Assembly (NCBI GenBank): GCA_963575745.1
Contig: CAUYUJ010020281.1
Coordinates: 1,133,869-1,197,868, forward strand
DNA: 64,000 nt
Source: Prorocentrum cordatum
Lineage: Eukaryota > Sar > Dinophyceae > Prorocentrales > Prorocentraceae
Direction: 5' to 3'
Shown piece after piece: positions 20,440-31,567 of the stretch. The notes below the pieces were generated by a model. The model saw nothing but the letters and a program-made list of their open reading frames with translations, was not told where the DNA came from and did not search any database. Each line of letters starts with the position of its first letter. Within the stretch, counting starts at the first letter, position 1. The position numbers were made by a program, and so were the translations under genes.

Positions 20440-21865
20440 GGCCTAGAGATATTGGGGGTGGGAGGGGGACCGGGGGCTATAATGCCCATTATGCCCCAAG
20501 CAATAAAGAAACACGCTCCCAACGAGACCCACAGGGGCGAAGGGGAACTAGGGATACCAGTTCACAAATAAAGCGATGCGCCACACACAGAGGGCAAAAC
20601 ACGAGAGAAGGCCTCCCACCGACCGAGTGCCGGCCTACTGACTGCGCACATGGTAGCGGACTCCTTCAGCGATCGGAGGACGACCCAGACACCTGGCGAT
20701 GAGACGTTTTTACATCTCGGCCCCAAGGTCTCAAACGCTTTCCTGGGGACGCATTGTCATCCCATATCCATGTTTGATCGCCCCGGAGCGCAGAAACGGC
20801 CCCTGGCAGTCTGGAAGGTGGAACAACAGCACGCCGCGATCGGACAAAAAAGCAGTCCTTCGGACGTCTTGGGAGGGGCCAGACTGGCAGCAGGCGGAGG
20901 CGGAGGCTCAAAGGCACGCTGACATGGATTGAACAGCTGTGGATCTGGCGCACGGGCTCCGGATTCACGGATCGGGGAAGGCCACCCCCACCCCCGAAGT
21001 AAGAAGCCAGTGCTGCATCATCTGGCGACGGAGCGCGTCGATCTCGTCAGTGGAAGACCGGGTCGAACCCGCATGTGCACCGCGTCGGGCCGCATCGCCA
21101 CGGAGCCGGAAACGAATCGGATCGGCCACGCCAGGATGCACAGCGGCGCCGTGTGGGTATCGGGCCGCCCCGGATCGCTGCGACATCGAGATCGCACTGG
21201 ATCGGACTGGCCGAAATCGAGATCGAACCGCATCGATCGGATCGACATGGGGCACTGTCCAACTCGTGTCGCTTCTTCAGGGCGGCGGAGCCCGCCCGCG
21301 CCGCGCGCGGCTAAGCCGCCCGCAGCAGCGCGGCGCAGCAGGCCGCGCGCAGGGCCAAGGCGGAGCGGCGGGATCCGCGCTGCATGGCTCGGCTCTGCTT
21401 CCGGCCCCCGTGGGCAGGCGCTTCGAAGGCCGGGGCTACGGCAACGGCTCTGCGCGCGCAGCGGCGTGGAGCAAAGGCCCCAAACTTCGCGCCGCGCGCT
21501 GCGCGAAGCACTTCGCGCTCTCTCGCGCCCTCCCCAGGGAGGAGGAGGAGGAGGAGGAGGAGGAGGAGGAGGAGGAATCGAAGCCGGCCCGCGGAGCGCG
21601 AAGCGCGAAGAGCTTCGCGCCCTCGAGGGCGGCCCTGAGGGAGGCGCTGGCGAGGGGGGCGCCGAAGCGCGTGGCCAGGGTGGACCACGCGCGCGCGGGA
21701 GAGTCGCGCAGGGGAGCGCTGCAGCGCGCGCGCGCGCGCGAGGCACAAAAGGGGGCTCCGCGGCGCGACCCCCCGCCCCTCGAGCTCGGAAGGAGGAGGG
21801 ACTGGGGGGGGAATGCTCCGTTTTGCCTCCTCGTCCTCGTCTCCCCCCTCTTTGTCCTCCATCTC
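20440..21865. other. No gene recognised
   Basis: 20650-20930 has short plus-strand frames of natural composition but no domain. 21040-21250 holds scattered GATCGAACCGCATCG motifs related to the CGATGC family. (GGA)n lies at 21537-21577. Confidence 0.5.
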
Positions 21866-21869
21866 CTCG

Positions 21870-22054
21870 TCATCGTCCTCGTCCATATCCTCGTCCTCGT
21901 CCTCGTCCTCCTCCTCCTCCTCCTCCTCCTCCTCCTCCTCCTCCTCCTCCTCTTCCTCTTCCTCTTGCTCCTCTCTCCTCCTCCTCCTCCTCCTCCTCCT
22001 CTCCTCCTCCTCCTCCTCCTCCTCCTCCTCCTCCTCCTCCTCCTCCTCCTCCTC

Positions 22055-22082
<28 letters not shown>
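21870..22082. repeat. (CTC)n tract, about 210 bp
   Basis: CTCGTC units, then almost pure CTC, then a short C-run at 22079-22086. It lies about 150 bp upstream of LINE ORF1. Confidence 0.97.
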
Positions 22083-22086
<4 letters not shown>

Positions 22087-22234
22087 GCCGTACTGGCACA
22101 GGCGGCGCCTTCTGCTTGCAAGCGCGTTTCTTCAGTGCGGCTCGCGCTTGCGGGCCAAGTGCTGATTTCCACGATTCGCTCCAGGGTCTCCTTACGGGGG
22201 CCCGTGGGACCGAGCCCGCCCCCCGAGATCCCAG

Positions 22235-23266
22235 ATGTGTTCCGAAGGCCCAGGAGACCCCTTCTGGGCCTGCGGGAAATGCGGGGTGGCGAGCGCTAGC
22301 TGGGCATGCCGCGTGCGACGCGCCTGTGGGCAGGAGGCGCCCGCCCGCGTCCGCCAGGCTGCCTGGGACCACCACGAGAAGCGGGAGGCGGAACGCGCAG
22401 GAGCTGCAGGAGGGCGTCGACCAGGACATGCTGCCCCAGGAGGTGGCAAGGTCATGGTGCCCAGCCAGGTCGACAAGCGCCTCGACGCAATCGAGCAGCT
22501 CCTGCAGAGTGCCGTTCCCAAGCCAAGCTCGTTTACGACAGAAACAGACGGGAAGACAGCTACAGCGGCCAGACCAGCACCCTGGAAGGCTGCAGTGGAT
22601 TCAGAAAGGAACACGAAGGTTCTTGACACCGACAGTGATGAGGTCGAGAAGTCGAAGTTGGCCACGCAGCTTGCATGCTATGAGGCCAGCATCAAGTCTC
22701 TTCCGGGTGGCGATGCCGCGATCGAGCTGCGGAACAACATCCAATCGAATAGTAGCGACATAAAGACGCAACAGAAAGGACTACGGACACCAGCAGTCAC
22801 GCATCGCAGGGCCACCCAAGACTTGCAGAAGGAGACTGCGGCGGTCAAGAAATTGGAAGCAGATATTGCCGAGACAGAGAAACAGCTCGAGGAGCGCAAG
22901 ACGGCACGGGCGACCAAAAAAGGCACGTTGGAGGCAAAGCGGATCGAAGTCACTACGTTCCAGACAGAGCTGAGCAACGCCGCCCAGCAGCTTGCGGGAC
23001 AATCCTGGCTTGACGGAGTCGGAGGTGGTGCCGACGACCCCCTTGACATCAAAGTTGACGAAGTTGATGGTGACGATGAGCAGCGGAAGTTTCTGGACAC
23101 GCCAGTGTGGAGCAAGCTGCGGGAACACCTCGCGGGCAAGATGCCGACGAAGCGGGGCCCCCAACACTCTGCTGATGACAGTCGTGACCATGTTGATATG
23201 CCTGTCGACAGCGGACGCAGCGAGCCCCAGAAGCGCAGCATCGATGAGTTAGTTGGACGAGTCTGA
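22235..23266 (+). CDS. LINE ORF1 protein, Cys finger plus coiled coil
   Basis: The 343-codon frame is intact and ends at TGA. Near the N-terminus, FWACGKCGVASASWACRVRR is followed by ACG: W-x-C-x2-C-x8-C-x4-C, close to a RanBP2-type zinc finger as found in ORF1 of LINEs in dinoflagellates. Residues about 165-255 are a long Lys/Glu/Gln-rich heptad region (coiled coil), then an acidic segment (DIKVDEVDGDDE). The expected role is nucleic-acid binding and particle assembly in cis with the ORF2 protein. Start chosen: the first ATG upstream of the finger; the early residues after the finger (Ala/Arg-rich) are compositionally weak. ORF2 follows after about 15 bases. It is the only undamaged frame of the element. 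Confidence 0.75.
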   Translation: MCSEGPGDPFWACGKCGVASASWACRVRRACGQEAPARVRQAAWDHHEKREAERAGAAGGRRPGHAAPGGGKVMVPSQVDKRLDAIEQLLQSAVPKPSSFTTETDGKTATAARPAPWKAAVDSERNTKVLDTDSDEVEKSKLATQLACYEASIKSLPGGDAAIELRNNIQSNSSDIKTQQKGLRTPAVTHRRATQDLQKETAAVKKLEADIAETEKQLEERKTARATKKGTLEAKRIEVTTFQTELSNAAQQLAGQSWLDGVGGGADDPLDIKVDEVDGDDEQRKFLDTPVWSKLREHLAGKMPTKRGPQHSADDSRDHVDMPVDSGRSEPQKRSIDELVGRV

Positions 23267-24090
23267 GCACCAGAAGCTCATTGAGGCTGCCAAGATTGAA
23301 CCTGAAGCTTTCTCGGCCATATTACGCGAGCTGGGCAAGAAGCAGCGATGCGCCTAATGACAGCGGGAGGCCCTTGGTATCAAGACTGAGGCTACGCGAC
23401 AACGTCCTGCGCCGACCAGCTCAGCCTACACCACAAGGGCTTCTCCGCATCGAGACCTTCAATGCGAGTGGTGGGAAAGCGGCCCTCAATTCTCGATTGG
23501 AGCGGTCTGATGCAATGATTATGCGTTGCCAAGAGATTGGGTTTTCAGGTGGCAATCTGGAGTCTTTTTCCTCTAGGGCAAGCGGTCGAAGATTGAACTG
23601 TGCTGCCATCCCTGCGAGACGCACCGGTGTCTCGATACCTTCTGGAGGGACAGCGGTCTTCGTGCGTGATGATCTCGGTCTACGGCATCCTCCAGGAGGG
23701 CAACTGGTCTGTGAGTAGCGACTGCAGCATGTGATCATAGATCTCCCAGGCTGGCCGCCAATCTCCACACTGAATGTTTACCTGAAAGATTCGATAGGCC
23801 CAGTGGGCCTGAACGCCGAGATTCTCGCGGCTGCTGGAAGGTTTCGATCGGGCATCTCTGGGCCAGGTCTCATCGGAGGTGACTGGAACATGGGAGGTGT
23901 TGATTTGGAGACGTCAGGATTCACTCAGCAAGCTGCTGTTGTAACTGCGATACCAGAGCATGTGCCTTTCCGTGGCGCCACTGGCATCAGCACCAATGAC
24001 TATTTCTGTTTCAACAATGCAATGGCACGAGGATACCGAGGGGTTCGAGATTTGACGAAGTGGCACAAGAAAGCTCATCGGCCAGCGCAG

Positions 24091-24127
<37 letters not shown>
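24091..24127. repeat. (CT)n run inside LINE ORF2
   Basis: About 18 CT units that stay in frame and encode Ser-Leu repeats between endonuclease and RT. Confidence 0.95.
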
Positions 24128-24129
<2 letters not shown>

Positions 24130-25168
24130 GTCGACAGCGGCAGCAGGGTGCAGCACTGCGTCTACACTGTATCAGGGAAGCCGCCTGCTGCCCCTCCGCC
24201 TGGCCCCCCCACCAAGCCGGCAGATTGGACGCTTCGCAGCACTCTGGCGCAGAGGGCTCTAGAGATAACCAAAGCTCCCAGCGGCGACCTAGACATCACA
24301 TGGCCGCTGCTGACCAGAATGTATGGGAACTTCGCTGTATCAGTTGCCGAGTATGTTGCGTAGAATACAGGCGTTGAGTTGAAGCAGTCTGGATCGCGTG
24401 CTCGCAATCTGGAGCCACGCTGGGTTGAGGCGACTTTCAATGCAGTGGGAGAGAATGATGTTCAAATTGTTGCGGATGGCTGGCAGTGGCTGCAAGAGAG
24501 TACTGTAACCAGCCAAAGGCTGCGCGCCAATCCTGATGCGATGATGACCTGCTCCACAGAGATCGATGCCTTTCTCGCGGGGCCCTACCCAGGGCAGGGG
24601 GTCAATGCAATAATGGACTCCACCGTGGTGCAAGCGAGAGGTCTCATCAATGCGGTTCCCATAGATATGAATAGCACTCAATATTTCCTGGATGACGTTG
24701 CTGTCGATGTTAGCTTTGCGGTCAAAGGGCAGGTCAAGGACGCGAACACGGCATGGAGCGAATTGTGTAAAGATAGCGTCACAAGGTGGTGCAAGGCCTC
24801 TTCATCGGGTTACGAAGGTGCGTGCGATTCCATCTCCAGAAATTGCTCTGGGAGTCCAGTCTGGCAAACCGGTGGTCATTGTGGTGCAGGAGGTGGACAT
24901 GTACCGTAAGCTGTGGTCAGCATCTGAAATAGCGGCACCTGCTTGGGAGCCAGATCGCACGACGCGCAGGATGCTATCAGCGGATGATCTGCGCAGTGCG
25001 GCGAAGTCCTTTCCTGCAGGCGCGGCGACGAGCTTCGACAATCTTCACCCTGGGCATCTGTGCTTGCTGAGAGATGATGGGCTCGCGGTTCTCAGCGCAC
25101 TGTTGGCAGCATCGGAGGCGGTAGGTGTTTTACCAAAGCAATGCTGCCGGATGAAGATGCCACTTCTT

Positions 25169-25186
25169 GGGGGGGGGGGGGGGGGG
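25169..25186. repeat. 18-G homopolymer inside LINE ORF2
   Basis: The frame changes here between the RT segments PKQCCRMKMPLL and ILYAMVYRVW. Homopolymer length may be wrong in the assembly. Confidence 0.9.
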
Positions 25187-28100
25187 CGTCTGGAGGCAAT
25201 CGATTGATCATCCTGTATGCAATGGTATACCGCGTTTGGCAGAGGGCTCGGAATCTGATTGCGGCTCGCATGCATGAGGCTCTGGACAGACGTTATTGAG
25301 GAGCTAGTAAAGATCGCTCGGCGGTTGACTGTGCGTGGCTGCAGGCGGCTCGATCGGAGAGCAATCAGACGGCGCGCAAGCATGGTGCGGTCATTGTCGC
25401 GGACTGGAGTGAATATTATGAATCCATTCCATTGCTAAAGCTGAGATACAAGTTCTTGCGACATGGGGCTCCATCGTCTTGGCTCAAGCTAGTTTTCAAC
25501 ATCTTGTCCTTCAACATGTGGTCCAGCCCCATAGTGATGCGACTTGGGCGTCATCATGCACGAACGCCGTTGATTGCGAGATATGGGCTTTCCTACGGGC
25601 GACGGATGCAATCATCTTGCTATCGAAGTGCATGCGGTGGATGCGCTTGACCTGTTTGTCACCAAGGAGCCGTTGCATGGCTTTCAAAATTACATTGGTG
25701 ACGCCGGTTTGCATGTTTCGTCGTGCCACTATGAGATCGTCAGAGGAGTTGCTGTGGACGGTATGCGCAGTTTCCAGGAGGCCAGCAGATCGTTGAACGC
25801 AGGGCCCAACACTGATAAGATATCAGTCATGGCGACGTCGAAGGAGCTGGCCCGAGATATATATGTTCAACGATTGGTCTGCCAGACAGTGTGTGCAAAA
25901 CCAGTGCGGCGTATCTTGGGGCCGTTGAATCTGCGGGAGCTCGTCGGCGAGGTCAGCGATCACGTCTGAGACAGGAGGGCAGTTTCACTCATGCACAAGC
26001 GAATTCGAAAGGTCAGAGCACACCGAAGGTGTTTCAAGGGACCCAAAGGGACCCCTTTAAAGAAGGTGGCCAAACAGGTAGTCGCCCCCGCCTGCAGTTT
26101 TAGGGGTGAGGTCCTGGTTCTCGCGGCCTCGGAGTGGCTCGGCCATATCAGGGTGATGGCCCGCAGCCAAGGCCGTAGTCATGGAGGCCTTTCCTTGCGG
26201 GCCAAGGTTGCCTTTTTTTTTCTGTGGGACAGTAATGGTAAGTTTGCGGTGCCCCCGCAGTCCAGTGGCGCGGGGCGATCCTGGCCGCAACGCGGCGCCC
26301 TGCCCTGCCTCTTGTCTCGCGAGCGGAACTGCTCGAGCTTTGGGATCTGGCCAAACCTCTCGATTGCACAGCGTGGCGCAAGTTCCAAGATCCGATTTCT
26401 AGAGCAGTCCTTTGCCTCGGCCGTGCGGGGTGGGGAGCTGAAGGCCCGCTAAAGTGGCATGGCCACAACAGACTGGAGGTCGACATTGCCGCCGCCCCGC
26501 CACCCCTGTTTTTCGACGTGATGGGGCAAGGAACGCAGAAGGGACGTGAGCTCGAGCTTTTGCAGCACCTCGGCTTCCTTGCTGGATCACGAGCCACGCT
26601 GGACCTGCTGCGCGATGCAGTAGGCCCCCGAGCGAGGCGCTACACACGATGCCGACAATATTTAGTTCAGAGCTGTGGGTGCGATGGGCCGTGGGCGAAC
26701 GATAGGGCGATGCGTGCGGGTTACTTGTGCGACGGTGTGCGTGCGTGGTCAGTTAGACACAGTCCACCACAGGCTCTGCAGTTGCCAGCTTCCGCAGGTG
26801 GTCGAAGCTCGGACTGCCGCGGAGGTGTCTGCTAATTTTCTAGACGCTGCGCGTGCAGATCCAGATGATCTCATTTTCACCTGGGGGGCATGTGTATCAG
26901 GATAGCGAATTCCCCTGCCCGTCGGTGTCGTCTGATGCTTACTTGCATGACAAGGCGGGCAACTTGCTAGATATGGCTCCAGCGGAGATAGCGTGTCGAG
27001 CGGTAGCAGCACCGCTGCGGTTTGCGTCTGACGGGTCGAGCAGCCGACCTTGCATTCGACCGCTTCAGCGTCCGGCGTGGGCTGTGGCAGTGTGCCCCAG
27101 TGAACGCGAAGACCCTGTTGCAATCGTCAAAGGCGTCATGCCGGGATCGTTGCCTCAGGCACCTGCCATGGCTGAGCATGTAGGAATTGCCATCTGCAGT
27201 CAGGTAGCCACGCAGTCTGCAGAGTTAGGTGCTAACTGCCTCGCGGCCATGCGCGTGGCGCAGCGGGAAGTTTCCGCCCAGCTCGAGTTGTCTAACAAGT
27301 TTGCTGGGATAAAAGCTTTTGCGCAAGAGTTAGAGGCACTAGCTTGATTCGCGCCACCAGGCATGTAAAGGCCCCCCGTGATCAGGATGGAATAGATACC
27401 CTTGAAGGGGTAGAGCGGGCTTCTGCCGCAGCGAATGCGGCGGCGGATGCATACGCCAAAGACGGTTTAAGAACGCGCCCTGCTCCGACACCAGATGTTT
27501 CACAAGAGCTCGATCTCGCTGGTGAAAGAGTGTGAACAGTCATGAGGTTTGCAAGCGAGGTGGTGCCACTTTTTGCGAGCGAGGTGCGATGGGCAAGGCC
27601 TCATCGAATACTCTCGGGAAGGTCGCGGCGACCGACGTCGTGGCACTGCTGGAAAAAGAATGATATCGGAATGCAGTGCAGACAGAGCTTCCGTGTACTA
27701 GAATGTGCAGAGGAAGACGCACCCATGGATGGATGTCCAGGGCTCCCCCCTTTTCTCTGGAAGCTGCTCCATGATTCCAATGGTCACACCCTCGTTGCCG
27801 TGACTGGGACGCGTGCTCGGGAAGCTGGCGATGTGTCGTCGCCGTGTCGTGACGCGTCCGAAGAGCAAAGTATGTGCATCCGTTGCGGGGGATGGTCCCA
27901 AGTGCAGGGAGTCAAACCCAGTCGGAGATGTGAGAACCCCACGCGTAAGGGAATGGACGTCTTGGCGGCTTATCGGAAGGGGAATTGTCCGAACCCGCTT
28001 AGCAAGCTACGCCTCTCCGCTGACCCTCCGACCCAGGGCGCTCCTACCGTGGTTCGGACCTCTTTCTCCAGTGCTGAGCCGGCCCCCTCCCATGAGCAAC

Positions 28101-28263
28101 GACTGGCAGCTTTGCCTGAGCGAGCTCGTTTAAAGGAGTTGGCCAGATCGGCCCGATCCCAGGGATAAGTTTGAGCTCAACTACTGCGGGGCATCCCCAA
28201 GTTACGCTACTGCTGGGCATAATTTTGAGCCCAACTACTGTCACGCCAGCGCCATACCGCAGG

Positions 28264-28450
28264 ACGCCAAAAAAGGTAACGTGTTTGTCGTGGCGAAGCC
28301 TGCAAACAGGTCACGCTACTGCCTTTTGGCAGCACGCCGAAGGTAACGTTTTTGTCTTGGCGCAGCCTGCCAAAAGGTCACGATATTGCTTCGCCGCAAC
28401 ACGCCAAAGGTAACGTTTTGTCTTGGCGCAGCCTGCCATAGGGCAAGAGC
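28264..28450 (+). repeat. 67-70-bp tandem repeat in the LINE 3' region, about 2.7 copies
   Basis: Units start ACGCCAAAAAAGGTAACG (28264), ACGCCGAAGGTAACG (28334) and ACGCCAAAGGTAACG (28401). CTGCCAAAAGG and CCTTTTGGCAG can pair within a unit. Two copies of TTTGAGCnCAACTACTG lie just upstream. Confidence 0.85.
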
Positions 28451-28589
28451 CGTAAGTACGCCGCGGTGCAGCGCGCGCTGGGGCCAAGCCACCAGCGCTT
28501 CAGGTCCCCAAGTTTTGTTTCAAGTAAGTCTCCGAATTGAATATTTAGTGCTATACACTCCCCCGCGGGTCCTTCCGTTCGGTCCCGTT

Positions 28590-28800
28590 CCTCCTCCCAC
28601 TTCTCCCCTCAACCTCCCCCTTCCTCTCCTCATCGTCTTCCTCATCTCCAATCCTCCCCTGCTCCTCCTCCTTCTCCTACCCCCCCTCCCCTTCTCCTAA
28701 TTATCCTGACCCTCCTCATCCTCCCCCCCCTTCCTATCCCCCTCATTCTCGCCCTCCTTCCTTCTCCCCTCTGGCGCACCTCCTCCCCCAGATCGAACTC
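28590..28800. repeat. Polypyrimidine tract (CCTCCT-rich)
   Basis: Degenerate CTC/CCT units on the plus strand. Confidence 0.9.
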
Positions 28801-28949
28801 TTCACCACCTGTTTCCACTTCCTCCTCTTGCATTTCTTCTCATCATGAATAACGCCTCCCTGTTGCACCCCCGGACGAGTCGGTACGGCGAGCTGGGCGT
28901 TTCACTGGAGACTTCCTCACCATTCGTAGCAGTAGCGCCAGCTACTGAG

Positions 28950-29345
28950 ATGGAGGGCAGGTCGTTTTCAAAATGTGGCTCTCGCCCTTGCAGCTGCGCA
29001 CATCCGACATAGAAGCTTGTACCAGTTTCAGAAGTGGAGAGCGGATGTTTTTCAACATGTGGCTCTCGCTTGGGCGCCGCCCACATTCGACTTACACGTT
29101 CGCAGCCGTCTCAAGAATGAAAGGCGGGTCCGTTTCAAAACGCGGCTCTCGCAGTTGTGCCTCGCACATCCAGCATAAACGTTTGCAACATCTTCAACGA
29201 TAGAGGGCAGGCCGCTTGCAACATATAGCTCTCGCCTTAGCGCCGCGCGCATTCGTCGTCAACTTCAGCGGAAGCTGCAAGGCTGGATGGCGGGCCCTTT
29301 TCAAAATGTGGCTCCCGCTTCAGTGCCGCACGCAATCACCTTGAA
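28950..29345. repeat. About 83-bp satellite, 5 copies
   Basis: The anchor TTTTCAAAATGTGGCTCTCG appears, with changes, at about 28970, 29052, 29136, 29217 and 29298, spaced 81-86 bp. Between anchors GCCGCACACATTCGAC-like and TTTGCA sequences recur. Copies differ from each other by roughly 20-30% by eye. Confidence 0.85.
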
Positions 29346-29964
29346 AGTCTGCAAAAATGTTAGGGTTCGTCTGTTCGAAGTCCCCAGAACAATGCTCTGG
29401 GCTGATTTAGGGTGGTCGCAACAGTTGTTGACTCGCGGCGTTGTAGTCCCCAAAAAAGTGGCCGTGCTCAGACAAGGCTTGAGATTGTCAGGCCGCGACG
29501 GTCGCGTTGATTCGCGGCGCCGAATTCCGAATACTTCTGTTCTGGCACGATTGAATATTACCAGAAGGCTGTCTTCCAACTGGGCACTTCCCGCAATGAA
29601 TATAAATGCTTGAAGCGACCGGTTGACGGAAACGTTCACGCATAGTTTATTGCAACATAAATGATGCGTCTTGCGTTTGCACTTGTCCTCCGTGCCCTCG
29701 CCCTGCTTCTCCCTCCCCCGCTCGCCCTTACCCCCTCCGCTCGCCCTCGGGGGGGGGTGTCGCAGCACGAAAACAAAATACAACACATGGAGTGCACATG
29801 GCGCGTACAGTGCACCACTGTTTGGGGCAAACGTAAGCCAAACCTTATTCAACGCTTATGCCGCTTTGAAAGCCTTTGGAGGCCCCCGAACGTACTCAGG
29901 GGTCACCGTGGAACCTCCGAGGGGACCTCCCGAGAGGGCCTGAGAGAGAGGGAGGTAGAGAACG
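29346..29964. other. No gene recognised
   Basis: Mixed composition with short frames and no domain. A C/T-rich patch lies at 29690-29750. Confidence 0.5.
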
Positions 29965-29967
29965 AAC

Positions 29968-30034
<67 letters not shown>
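29965..30034. repeat. (CAA)n of array copy 1
   Basis: About 23 CAA units, followed by degenerate AAC-rich sequence to 30165. Confidence 0.97.
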
Positions 30035-30035
<1 letters not shown>

Positions 30036-30266
30036 TCACCAACTACCACAAAAAAAACAACGGCAACACGAGCAATAGCAACAACACCCACCACAGCAAC
30101 AACCACGGCAACAACAATAACAGCAACAGTAACATCAACATCAACGCCAACAGCAAGAACACCAATCATGTTAAGACTGTTCGCTCTTATCTGTCCGCGG
30201 GCCATCCAACACGCATATCCCACACCCTCAATGCAGGCCCTCTTCGTCTTCGATCGCACCCCTGGT

Positions 30267-30269
<3 letters not shown>

Positions 30270-30318
<49 letters not shown>

Positions 30319-30335
30319 TATACATATACATAATG
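30270..30335. repeat. (TA)n with ACATAT extension
   Basis: About 18 TA units, then TACACACATATACATA-like sequence. It is absent from copies 2 and 3, so it expanded after duplication. Confidence 0.97.
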
Positions 30336-30721
30336 TGTATATCGTTCTTGCCCGACACGTGTATTTCGTGCAGCCCCTAATGCAAGGAAAGAGGCGACAA
30401 ATGGAAGGAAGGGACACGGAGGAGGGAGGAGGATGGAGCACGGGATTCGCAGGAGGGGGCCAGGAGCAGAAAACACATGGCAAAACCAGACGGGGTAGAC
30501 CCTAACGGACGGTTCGGGAAAGCGGGCCCAAGCGACCAGGTCGAGCAGGCGGCTTTTTGAGTGTGATTGCTGCATGAATCGCGACGAAGTCTCAAGCGGT
30601 AGCGCGATTCCCAAAGAAATCATGAGGGAAACCACAGCGAGAGCGTGATTCCCGAGTGTCGAGGGCGCGGCGTCTGAATAAACTGTGAGGAGTCCCCTGC
30701 GAGAGCGCGATTCCTGTATAC

Positions 30722-31567
30722 ATCCCAATGGCCCTCTGGGCGTAGGTGGTGTGGGGCGGCTCCTCTTCCAGACCCCTTTTCTTCCCCTTCGGGGAGGGGT
30801 TTACCCCTCTCTCTACCCCTTAACGAGCGGTCAAGGCGGTCAGGGCGTCCTTAACGGCCTCGGCGAGGAAGCCAAAATCATTGGTTCTACAAGGGTTTGG
30901 GCTCCATTGTTCTACTAGGGTTTTGGATCTACTAGGTTTTTGGCATGCCTAATTGCCACCCCTCCTTTCTTTGATCGATCTCCTCCAAGATTGCCTCAAA
31001 AGGCGCCCAGGAGGCCCCTAGAGGTCCCAACATGGCACCAAGACGGCCCCCAAAGGCCCTCAAGAGGCCCCAGGAGGCCCCCAAGAGGACCCCAAGCGGC
31101 CCTAAGAGGCCCCACGAGGCACCCAAGTCGCCCAAGAGCCCCCCAGGACTGCCAAGAGACCCCGAAGACGCGCCCAAGAGATACCAAAAAAGGCTCCGAG
31201 TCATCTAAGAGTCCTCTCGCCCTTTTGCTTGCCCTCCTCCTCCTTCTGTTCCTCATTCCTCCTCCTACTCCTTCTCTTCCTTCTCCTCCTCTTCCTCATC
31301 ATATTTCTCCTCCTTCTCCTCACTTCCTCCTCCATCCATCCAGCCTCCTCGTTCTCCTCCTCCCTCCTTCGCACGGTTCGGCCGTCCACCTCTTTGCTCC
31401 CGCACTGCCCTGATCACCTCAACTCGCCTGGACATCGTTTCTGGATGGGCTGGTGGGGATACTTTGTGTCGCAACCGCAGGCGAAGGCGCCGGCGGCGTC
31501 ACAAGCCGACTCGGACTACGAGAAGAAGTAATTGCCTAGCTGGTGGGGATACGCGAAACGTCTGGAA
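30722..31567 (+). mobile_element. Inserted element with CCAAGAGGCCC core, copy 1 (about 845 bp)
   Basis: It interrupts array copy 1 between CCTGTATACAT and TGTGACGACGTCCC, which are adjacent in the other copies. The left part CATCCCAATGGCCC ... GGCTCCTCTTCCAG and the right part CCCTGATCA ... GGGGATACGCGAA match both ends of 37399-38900. The inside has a CCAAGAGGCCC array (30990-31200) and a CTC tract (31215-31380). No transposase or TIR was seen. Confidence 0.75.

Larger units (their letters stand above)
23281..28168 (+). pseudogene. LINE ORF2, broken: endonuclease, RT, RNase H, Cys motif
   Basis: The endonuclease (EEP fold) spans about 23440-24060: LRIETFNASG, catalytic Glu in CQEIGFSGG, and LIGGDWNM. 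In-frame TAG stops occur at 23716 and 24361. After a shift near 24850, the reverse transcriptase spans about 24960-25800: SFDNLHPGHL, ILYAMVYRVW, VADWSEYYESI, and NYIGDAGLHV where active enzymes have two Asp (one is Gly here). RNase H spans about 27020-27470: FASDGSSS, AMAEHVG, NAAADAYAK. A C-terminal Cys motif lies at 27880-27960: CIRCGGW ... RRCENPTRKG. At least four further frame changes separate these, one at an 18-G run (25169-25186). A (CT)n run sits inside the endonuclease-RT linker (24091-24127). The copy is dead. Confidence 0.85.
22235..28450 (+). mobile_element. Degenerate non-LTR retrotransposon (LINE)
   Basis: Domain order ORF1 (Cys finger, coiled coil), endonuclease, reverse transcriptase, RNase H, C-terminal Cys motif, then a 3' region with 67-70-bp repeats. 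This is the order of RNase-H-bearing LINEs. The 5' end is not defined; a CTC tract lies just upstream. No target duplication or poly-A tail was identified. Confidence 0.85.

Noticed and set aside
25475-25490. TTGGCTCAAG resembling the end of the dinoflagellate spliced leader
   Set aside because: Only 10 bases match, the 5' part of the leader is missing, and the bases code for a natural RT segment (SSWLKLVF).
28950-29345. CRISPR-like array
   Set aside because: Units are tandem and diverged without short constant repeats and unique spacers, and the setting is a eukaryotic nuclear genome. The same applies to the 64-, 73- and 77-bp arrays.
30260-30280. GGTTCGA-type boxes as tRNA genes, here and at several other places
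   Set aside because: No A box at the right distance and no cloverleaf can be drawn.
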